37,623 bases of DNA from Dolosicoccus paucivorans. GTDB lineage: Bacteria; Bacillota; Bacilli; Lactobacillales; Aerococcaceae. How positions within the stretch are numbered: position 1 is the first letter of the stretch; the number at the start of each line of letters is the position of its first letter. Made by a program: the position numbers and the translations under genes. The notes below the pieces were generated by a model. That model did not search any database. It saw only the letters and a list, made by a program, of their open reading frames with translations, and was not told the DNA's origin. The stretch is taken from the NCBI RefSeq assembly GCF_900100125.1, contig NZ_FNEL01000008.1:1-37623 (forward strand), given 5' to 3'. Shown piece by piece: positions 31,444 through 37,623 of this stretch.

Positions 31444-32994
31444 CTATTCCCACTCAATCGTTGCAGGTGGTTTTGGGGTCATATCATAAACGACACGGTT
31501 AACGCCGTCAACTTCGTTAACAATACGTGCAGAGACTTTATCTAATACATCCCAAGGAATACGAGCATAGTCACTTGTAATCGCATCAACAGAGTGAACG
31601 GCACGTAAAGCAATAGTATGGTCATAGGTACGGCGCCCATGTTTTTGTCCGACACTTTGAATGTTTGGTAATACCGCAAAGTATTGCCAAATATCGCGGT
31701 CTAACCCAGCATTAGCAATCTCTTCTCTAAAGATCGCATCCGCTTCACGAACTAATTCCACCTTCTCGTCCGTAATCTCCCCTAACACACGCACTCCTAA
31801 ACCAGGTCCAGGGAAGGGTTGACGCCAAACAATGGATTCAGGCATTCCTAACGCTAACCCTAACTGACGAACTTCGTCTTTAAAGAGTAAAGATACCGGC
31901 TCAATTAATTCAAAGGTCATATCTTCAGGAAGTCCTCCCACGTTGTGGTGAGATTTAATGACTTGTCCTGTCATTGAAAGAGATTCAATAATATCTGAAT
32001 AAATGGTTCCTTGCGCTAAAAAGTCAATATGGCCGACTTTTTCAACTTGATCATCAAAGACTTCAATGAACTCGCGACCAATAATTTTACGTTTTTCTTC
32101 AGGATCTGTTTCGCCTTTTAGTTCTTTAAAGAAACGATCCTTAGCATTGACACGGCGAATGTTTAAGCCGAATTGTCCCAGTGCTTCCATCACTTCGTCT
32201 CCTTCGTTTTTACGAAGTAAGCCGTGGTCTACGAAAATACATGTTAACTGATCGCCAATGGCACGTTGGAGTAATACCCCAACCACACTGGAGTCGACCC
32301 CGCCCGATAAAGCAAGAAGGACTTTTTTGTCGCCAACGGTTTCTCTAATTTTAGCAATTTCAATGTTAATAAAGTTCTCCATATTCCAATTGCCCGTTGC
32401 ACTACAAATGCCGTATAAGAAACTATGTAAAATATCATTACCATGAACGGTTTCATCGGCTGCTGGGTGGAAATGAATACCATAACGGTGTTTTACTGTA
32501 TCTTCAAAAGCGACAATTGGTAAATGTTCGCTCGTTGCGCTCACTACTGCTCCGTGAGGAACCGCAACAGTTTCACGTGCGTGGGATAACATAACCACAT
32601 CGGCTTGAGGAATTGCTTTAAATAGCCCTTGTTCGTTATCTACGACTTGAATCGTTTCTAATTCATTATTGACTTTAGGCATTAAACCTAATTCGCCACC
32701 ATAAAATTTCGTTAAATACTGCATTCCTGTTCCAATCCCTAAAATAGGAACGGCTAAATCGAAAATCGCTGGATCTAACTCAAATTGATCGGTATCGTTA
32801 ATCATGCCAGATTCTCCGGCGATAATAATTCCTTTAACGTCTCCTAATTTTTGAATGTCTTCTGCTGTAGCGGTAAAAGGAACCACTTGGCTAAAAACAT
32901 CCATCTCGCGAATTTTGCGGGTTAATGCTTGGTTATGGCTACTTCCTAAATCGATAATAACAATTTGTTCCATTGCCTCAATTGAATCAATCAT
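31444..32994 (-). CDS. guaA: GMP synthase with an apparently inactive glutamine amidotransferase domain
   Basis: GuaA converts XMP to GMP with ATP and ammonia normally released from glutamine. The ATP-pyrophosphatase half is intact: SGGVDSSVVGVLL (P-loop, 230-242), VDHGLLRKNE, HHNVGGLPEDM, QPFPGPGLGVRVLGE, and the C-terminal KPPATIEWE. In the class I amidotransferase half the catalytic GICYGMQ motif reads GIGTGMQ (G88 replaces Cys), HPE reads HPA (A178 replaces Glu) and the GGPNSV loop reads GESGMI; His176 remains. The domain should not hydrolyse glutamine. The 516 residues are full length, with no frameshift. GGAGG precedes the ATG. It follows coaA by 16 bases and is probably co-transcribed. 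Confidence 0.92.
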   Translation of the reverse strand: MIDSIEAMEQIVIIDLGSSHNQALTRKIREMDVFSQVVPFTATAEDIQKLGDVKGIIIAGESGMINDTDQFELDPAIFDLAVPILGIGTGMQYLTKFYGGELGLMPKVNNELETIQVVDNEQGLFKAIPQADVVMLSHARETVAVPHGAVVSATSEHLPIVAFEDTVKHRYGIHFHPAADETVHGNDILHSFLYGICSATGNWNMENFINIEIAKIRETVGDKKVLLALSGGVDSSVVGVLLQRAIGDQLTCIFVDHGLLRKNEGDEVMEALGQFGLNIRRVNAKDRFFKELKGETDPEEKRKIIGREFIEVFDDQVEKVGHIDFLAQGTIYSDIIESLSMTGQVIKSHHNVGGLPEDMTFELIEPVSLLFKDEVRQLGLALGMPESIVWRQPFPGPGLGVRVLGEITDEKVELVREADAIFREEIANAGLDRDIWQYFAVLPNIQSVGQKHGRRTYDHTIALRAVHSVDAITSDYARIPWDVLDKVSARIVNEVDGVNRVVYDMTPKPPATIEWE

Positions 32995-33010
32995 CTTTTT
33001 CCTCCATTAA

Positions 33011-33937
33011 TTAATATTTTCTAACATACACGGTGTCGATGCGGTGGTCAGGAGCCTTATATAAAACAACATCGGCTTGATTACGAGTCGGTTCAATATA
33101 TTGAATTAAGTTAATTAAGTTGACTCGCTGCCAAACACTTCGGGCGAAGGTGAGTTGTTCTTTTTTTGTTTTATGACTTAATTCGTAATAATAACTATCA
33201 GGTTTATCTTTTGAAAACGCCATAATCATTTCGAATCGCTCAAGGAACCAACGTTCAATATCTAAATGGTTCGCATCAATGTAAATGGCTAAATCAAAAA
33301 AGTCACTCACATACACATTTTGATTTTGCGGCAACTGCAATACGTTAATTCCTTCAACAATTAAAATGTCGGGCTGGTGAATGACATCTACTTCATCAGG
33401 TAACACATCGTAAATGCGGTGGGAATATAAAGGATAGGTTACCGGCTCGTCGGTTGTTTTAACTTGGACAAGAAAGTCAATTAAACGAGCCATATCATAA
33501 CTTTCGGGAAAACCTTTGCGGCTGAGTAAATTTAATCGTTTCAACTTATCCGTTGAATATAAAAACCCATCAGTGGTCATTAGTTGCACCTTTTTGTGAG
33601 GGTACGTTTGTTCTAATAGGTCCAGTAATACCCGAGCGGTTGTACTTTTACCAACGGAGACACTTCCAGAAATACCGATAATAAAAGGAACGTTTCGAAA
33701 GTCTGCTGGGTGACCTTCTTGACTAAAAAATTGCTGCCTTGCTTTATTTTGATGGGCGGCTCCTTTAATTTCTAAATCTAAATAATCCACTAAGGGCCAG
33801 TAAATTTCTCTAACATCTTCTTGAGATAAGCGGTCATTTAATGACACTAAATCATCTAAATTTAAGATAGAACGAATCGTTTCACCATTAGGTTGGTGAA
33901 ACTGCGCCCATTCATGCCTGTCGTAGCGGTGATACAT
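33011..33937 (-). CDS. coaA: Type I pantothenate kinase
   Basis: CoaA phosphorylates pantothenate with ATP, the first step of coenzyme A synthesis. The 308-residue protein has the P-loop GISGSVSVGKSTTARVL, the VQLMTTDGFLY segment, KGFPESYDM and the IVEGINVLQ motif, all typical of the bacterial type I family. The ATG at 33937 is chosen because AAAGGG is eight bases upstream; the in-frame TTG two codons earlier is too close to it. It is the first gene of a two-gene unit with guaA and is divergent from the mevalonate operon. Confidence 0.92.
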   Translation of the reverse strand: MYHRYDRHEWAQFHQPNGETIRSILNLDDLVSLNDRLSQEDVREIYWPLVDYLDLEIKGAAHQNKARQQFFSQEGHPADFRNVPFIIGISGSVSVGKSTTARVLLDLLEQTYPHKKVQLMTTDGFLYSTDKLKRLNLLSRKGFPESYDMARLIDFLVQVKTTDEPVTYPLYSHRIYDVLPDEVDVIHQPDILIVEGINVLQLPQNQNVYVSDFFDLAIYIDANHLDIERWFLERFEMIMAFSKDKPDSYYYELSHKTKKEQLTFARSVWQRVNLINLIQYIEPTRNQADVVLYKAPDHRIDTVYVRKY

Positions 33938-34060
33938 TTCCAAAACCCTTTACATCCTCCCTTTACTAAACAGTATCTCAAATATGCTACTAGTTTATCA
34001 TACTTAAAGGATCTGTGAAAATAGTTGAAGAAAAATTTAAAAATATGCTAATTCACTGAT

Positions 34061-34088
34061 TTCATACGTATTCTAACATAAATATGGT
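34061..34088 (+). promoter_or_regulatory. Putative promoter of the mevalonate operon
   Basis: TTCATA (34061-34066) and TATGGT (34083-34088) are 16 bases apart. The -10 overlaps the earliest in-frame ATG, which argues for translation from the GTG at 34135. Moderate match only. Confidence 0.35.
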
Positions 34089-34134
34089 ACTATTAAGACA
34101 CATCATTCAATTTTTAAGGAGGTGCAACGAGGCG

Positions 34135-35130
34135 GTGACGTTAGATTTACCTTTTAACAATCAACAAGACATTTCTTCACCAATAAACCGCAAACAACCC
34201 GTCGGAAGAGGAAAAGCTCACGGTAAAATTATTTTAATGGGAGAACATTCCGTCGTCTATGACTACCCAGCCATTGCGCTTCCCTTTATGAGCGCTCCGG
34301 TGAGTGTAACCGTTCAGCCTTCTTCCCACAAAGAACACGCCTTAAACTGCGTTTATTATACAGGCCCTTTAAAAGGAGCTCCTTTTCATTTACACAATAT
34401 TCAACATGTCGTCCAACTCACTCTTAGTATGATCGACCAAGAGACACAGCCGCTTTTAATTGATATTGATAGTCAAGTTCCCGGGGAAAGAGGAATGGGT
34501 TCTTCAGCCGCGGTCAGTGTAGCCGTCGTCCGAGCTCTTTGCGACTTTTATCAATACCCCTTAACCAGCGATCAGCTTTATTATTTAACTAACCAAGCCG
34601 AACTCATTGCCCATGAAGCAACCAGTGGGATTGATACGTTAATGGCAAGTCATGATCAAGCGATTATTTACCGTAAAAGTCAAGCGCCTGAATTTTTCAA
34701 TTGTCATTTAGACGCCTATTTAGTGGTCGCGGATAGTGGGATTACAGGGCAAACTAAGCAAGCCGTTAGTTTTGTCGCTCATCAATTAAAACAAACTCCC
34801 GAAAAAGTCACTCATTATATGTCGACGATTGGAGATTTTGTCACTCAAGCTTATAACGCCATTAAAGCAAACGACGCCGACCAATTAGGGCGTTTATTTA
34901 CTTATAACCACTATTACTTAGCCCATTTAAACGTCTCGTCTCCGGAACTAGACCAATTAGTCAACGCTGCTTGGACGGCAGGAGCCTTAGGCGCTAAGAT
35001 GACCGGCGGAGGTCTTGGGGGCTGCGTGATTGCCCTTTCTAAAACAAAAAAAGACGCTTTAAAAGTTAGCCAAGCTTTTAAAGATCAAGGCGCCCAGCAG
35101 ACGTGGTTATTAAATATGAAAAAGATTTAA
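34135..35130 (+). CDS. mvk: Mevalonate kinase
   Basis: The GHMP kinase phosphorylates mevalonate at the 5 position, the first kinase step toward isopentenyl diphosphate. Motifs are GKAHGKIILMGEHSVVYDYP, the ATP loop PGERGMGSSAAVSVAVVRAL and the C-terminal KMTGGGLGGCVIAL. I prefer the GTG at 34135 (331 residues): AAGGAGGT lies 12 bases before it, somewhat far, and the only earlier start, ATG at 34084, overlaps the likely -10 box. The start is therefore tentative. It leads the operon mvk-mvaD-mvaK2. Confidence 0.9.
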   Translation: MTLDLPFNNQQDISSPINRKQPVGRGKAHGKIILMGEHSVVYDYPAIALPFMSAPVSVTVQPSSHKEHALNCVYYTGPLKGAPFHLHNIQHVVQLTLSMIDQETQPLLIDIDSQVPGERGMGSSAAVSVAVVRALCDFYQYPLTSDQLYYLTNQAELIAHEATSGIDTLMASHDQAIIYRKSQAPEFFNCHLDAYLVVADSGITGQTKQAVSFVAHQLKQTPEKVTHYMSTIGDFVTQAYNAIKANDADQLGRLFTYNHYYLAHLNVSSPELDQLVNAAWTAGALGAKMTGGGLGGCVIALSKTKKDALKVSQAFKDQGAQQTWLLNMKKI

Positions 35131-35144
35131 CTTTGGAGGTTTTC

Positions 35145-36167
35145 ATGTATATTCCTGTTGATTCAAAGGATCGATTCACTCCCCTTCCTTTACAAGGTGG
35201 AGCTAGATACCGCGCCCATACGAACATTGCCTTAATTAAGTATTGGGGAAAGCGCAATGAAGCGTTGTTTCTTCCTGAAACAAGTAGCTTATCCCTTACT
35301 TTAGACGCTTTTTATACGGATACGCAAGTCATTTTTTCACCAGATTTTAAAGAAGACACGTTTTACTTAAACGGTCAACTTCAATCAAAAGAAGAAATTG
35401 CGAAAGTAGGACGTTTTGTTGATTTATTCCGTCAAAAAGCGGACACGTTTCTCCCGGTTCAAGTGGAGAGCTACAACCATGTTCCTACCGCTGCCGGGTT
35501 AGCCTCTTCCGCTTCGGCGTTCGCGGCCCTTAGTATGGCCTGTAACGACGCGTTAGAACTTAATATGGAAGCAAAAGAACTATCCACTTATGCTCGTCGT
35601 GGGTCAGGGAGTGCGACGCGTAGTTTATTTGGTGGCTTTGTCGAATGGCACCGCGGGTTTGAAGACAATTCTGAATCCAGTTACGCTGAACACTTTGACC
35701 CGGCAGATTGGGATATTGCGATGCTGGTCGTTACTGTCAATCAAGAAGAAAAAGGTCTTTCCAGCCGAGAAGGGATGGAACTTACTCGTCAAACCTCTCC
35801 TTTTTATAAGTTATGGCCTCAAGAAGTGGAAAAAGATTTAGAGATCATTAAAGAAGCTATTTTACGTCAAGATTTTGAAACCATGGGGGAAGTGGCAGAA
35901 CATAACGCCATGAAAATGCATGCGACGATGATTGCGGCTAACCCTAGCTTTACTTATTGGCAACCGGCTTCTTTAGAAGTAATGGAACATGTGCGCCACT
36001 TAAGAAAAGAAGGTCTTTCGTGTTACTTTACAATGGACGCTGGTCCGAACGTTAAAATTTTATGCCGCGAAAGCCAAGCGGCTCTCATTAAAGATTATTT
36101 CAAACAATTCTATAACGAAGAGCAACTCATCATCGCTCTTCCTGGACCTGCCCCTCACGTTATTTAA
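35145..36167 (+). CDS. mvaD: Diphosphomevalonate decarboxylase
   Basis: MvaD makes isopentenyl diphosphate by ATP-dependent decarboxylation of 5-diphosphomevalonate. The 340-residue protein has ARYRAHTNIALIKYWGKRNE (substrate-binding Lys), the GHMP loop PTAAGLASSASAFAAL, RRGSGSATRSLFGGFVEW and the late MDAGPNVKIL. The ATG at 35145 has TTTGGAGG five bases upstream; an upstream in-frame start at 35103 overlaps mvk without an RBS. It follows mvk by 14 bases. Confidence 0.94.
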   Translation: MYIPVDSKDRFTPLPLQGGARYRAHTNIALIKYWGKRNEALFLPETSSLSLTLDAFYTDTQVIFSPDFKEDTFYLNGQLQSKEEIAKVGRFVDLFRQKADTFLPVQVESYNHVPTAAGLASSASAFAALSMACNDALELNMEAKELSTYARRGSGSATRSLFGGFVEWHRGFEDNSESSYAEHFDPADWDIAMLVVTVNQEEKGLSSREGMELTRQTSPFYKLWPQEVEKDLEIIKEAILRQDFETMGEVAEHNAMKMHATMIAANPSFTYWQPASLEVMEHVRHLRKEGLSCYFTMDAGPNVKILCRESQAALIKDYFKQFYNEEQLIIALPGPAPHVI

Positions 36168-36186
36168 TCGATTCGGAGGATTTATT

Positions 36187-37344
36187 ATGATTTCAACACT
36201 CGAACGTCTTTTAGAACCAGAGCCTCGCTGCCACTTCAAAAGTACCACGGTCAAAGTGCCAGGTAAACTTTATTTAGCAGGCGAATATGCGGTTTTAGAG
36301 CCGGGTCATCCAGCAGTTATTATGGCAGTGGATCATTATTTAACAGCCACTGTCAAAGCGTCTCACTTAGTCGGCGAGGGAAGTTTTTCGTCCGATCTTC
36401 TTGGTTTAGACGACTTACATTATAAACGGCTAAAAATGGACAACCCTTTATCTTTCGACCAAATAGGCGCTCCAGGTTGGGAATATGTTTTGAGTGGAAT
36501 TGAAGTCGTTGAACAACTTTTAAATGAATTAGAACGTCCCTTATTAGACTACCACTTAACCTTTAAGACCGATTTAGTCGCTGAAAATGGGGATAAATAC
36601 GGCTTAGGGTCCAGCGGTGCGGTCACTGTGGCGACGATTCGTTCCTTATTATCTTTATATGGCTTTAACGTGTTAAAGCCGGAGTTAGTTTATAAATTAA
36701 GTGCCATCGCGATGACACTAATGAAAAGTGAAGGAAGCTTTGGTGATATCGCATCAAATGTCTTAGGCGGATGGGTTTATTACCAATCCCCCGACCGTAA
36801 GTGGCTCAAAAATCAGCTAGAACAAAAGGTCTCTCTTCAACAACTTTTACTAACAGATTGGCCTGATTTAACGTTACAGTCCCTTCCCCCAGTTGAAGAC
36901 TTAGAAGTGATGATTGGCTGGACTAAAACCCCTGCTTCCACCCCTTATTTTGTTAAGTCTTTACAAGATCATATTCAACAAGAAGCAGATTACTATCAAC
37001 AGTTCCTTAAAGAAGCCAAAGAAAGTGTCATACGACTTAAAGAAGGCTTTGTAACGCAAAATATTCCCAAAATTCAAGAAGAAGTCATGAATTACCGTCA
37101 CCTCTTACTTCACTTAGGCGAACATTATCAACTAAATATTGAAACGGATACTTTGAATCAACTGGTAGAAATTGCTCAAGCGAATCAATATAGCGCTAAA
37201 TCCTCAGGGGCTGGCGGGGGAGATTGCGGCATTGCGATTGGTTCAAGTAAAAATAAAGGCAACGGGCAACGCCTTAAAGAACAATGGGAAGAAGCAGAAA
37301 TTGTCCCTTTGGCTTTACAAATAGCTCCTCAATTATTTAAATGA
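36187..37344 (+). CDS. mvaK2: Phosphomevalonate kinase
   Basis: The GHMP kinase converts 5-phosphomevalonate to 5-diphosphomevalonate. The 385-residue protein has VPGKLYLAGEYAVLEPGHPA, the ATP loop KYGLGSSGAVTVATIRSLL, the FGDIASNVLGGW region and the C-terminal AKSSGAGGGDCGIAI. CGGAGG precedes the ATG. It follows mvaD by 19 bases and ends the operon here; the isopentenyl-diphosphate isomerase gene that often follows is not seen, since IS30-type sequence begins within about 30 bases. I see no clear terminator. Confidence 0.93.
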   Translation: MISTLERLLEPEPRCHFKSTTVKVPGKLYLAGEYAVLEPGHPAVIMAVDHYLTATVKASHLVGEGSFSSDLLGLDDLHYKRLKMDNPLSFDQIGAPGWEYVLSGIEVVEQLLNELERPLLDYHLTFKTDLVAENGDKYGLGSSGAVTVATIRSLLSLYGFNVLKPELVYKLSAIAMTLMKSEGSFGDIASNVLGGWVYYQSPDRKWLKNQLEQKVSLQQLLLTDWPDLTLQSLPPVEDLEVMIGWTKTPASTPYFVKSLQDHIQQEADYYQQFLKEAKESVIRLKEGFVTQNIPKIQEEVMNYRHLLLHLGEHYQLNIETDTLNQLVEIAQANQYSAKSSGAGGGDCGIAIGSSKNKGNGQRLKEQWEEAEIVPLALQIAPQLFK

Positions 37345-37373
37345 TGAATTGCAATAATTATTGCGACAAAAAG

Positions 37374-37623
37374 TTATTCTAACTGAACGAGTTCGTGCAT
37401 GAGTACTTCAAAAGGTGTTTTAAAATCTAAGCATTTTCTAGGTCGATTGTTTATCAACCATAGCGCATTGAAAAGATCATGTTCCGTAATTTTAGCTAGA
37501 TCTGTGCGTTTAGGGAAAAATTCTCTGAGTAATCCATTGGAATTCTCGTTAGTCCCTCTCTGCCAGGCACTGTAAGCATCCGCAAAGTAAAAAGCGATGT
37601 TTTGTTGTTCGATGTCTGAATAA
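37374..37623 (-). CDS. IS30-family transposase, C-terminal part (gene runs off the window)
   Basis: On minus, 82 codons are open to the window edge: YSDIEQQNIAFYFADAYSAW, QRGTNENSNGLLREFFPKRT, DLAKITEHDLFNALWLINNR, PRKCLDFKTPFEVL. The QRGTNENSNGLLREFFP segment contains the catalytic Glu region of IS30-type DDE transposases. The frame is intact in the visible part. The 30 bases between it and mvaK2 contain the palindrome GCAATAATTATTGC, which may belong to the element's terminal repeat; I could not fix the boundary. Confidence 0.88.
   Translation of the reverse strand, partial: YSDIEQQNIAFYFADAYSAWQRGTNENSNGLLREFFPKRTDLAKITEHDLFNALWLINNRPRKCLDFKTPFEVLMHELVQLE

Overview
This AT-rich window looks like chromosomal DNA of a Gram-positive Lactobacillales bacterium. 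The evidence is a YSIRK-type signal peptide, a three-gene mevalonate operon, a three-subunit PTS-dependent dihydroxyacetone kinase (dhaKLM), a perfect CcpA-type cre site, strong AGGAGG ribosome binding sites, and IS3 and IS30 elements. The family may be Aerococcaceae, but that is a guess from gene content.

Layout. Positions 1-2558 (minus) hold the N-terminal 852 residues of a cell-surface protein with two G5/E-type repeats and collagen-like Gly-x-y stretches. A complete IS3-family (IS150-like) element follows at 2665-4156. Next, on minus, are a membrane-anchored serine hydrolase, a trigger-factor-like protein and an orphan GlnQ-type ATPase. proC is on plus. psiE and a 54-residue membrane protein are divergent. 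A long secreted DUF1002/DUF4767 protein and a small XRE regulator come next, then a nucleoside-recognition membrane protein broken by a one-base frameshift. A MetE-like zinc enzyme, two tandem paralogous SAM methyltransferases, mgtE and two convergent cation/proton antiporters fill up to about 20.4 kb.

From 20.5 to 28.6 kb nearly everything is on minus: an M42 aminopeptidase, dhaK-dhaL-dhaM, a choline/carnitine acyltransferase (rare in bacteria), a membrane-fused glycerophosphodiester phosphodiesterase, a DUF488 protein and a sugar O-acetyltransferase. A ScrR-like LacI repressor is on plus. Two gene-poor stretches follow. About 29.84-30.23 kb contains short hairpin repeats and a decayed gene. 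About 30.8-31.4 kb contains three tandem copies of a 170-200 bp structured repeat. An isoprenylcysteine-methyltransferase-like gene lies between them. coaA and guaA form a minus-strand operon. The plus-strand mevalonate operon (mvk, mvaD, mvaK2) closes the window, followed by the 3' end of an IS30 transposase.

Most striking observations. (1) The GMP synthase appears to lack the catalytic Cys and Glu of its glutamine amidotransferase domain while its ATP-pyrophosphatase domain is intact, which predicts ammonia dependence. (2) The three-copy repeat downstream of guaA shows compensatory base changes between copies, including changes that leave G-U pairs only on the plus strand, as expected for a structured plus-strand RNA. 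(3) A eukaryote-like carnitine/choline acyltransferase sits between a glycerophosphodiesterase and a catabolite-controlled dihydroxyacetone kinase operon. (4) Three minus-strand genes have a terminator hairpin directly before their ribosome binding site with no room for a promoter.
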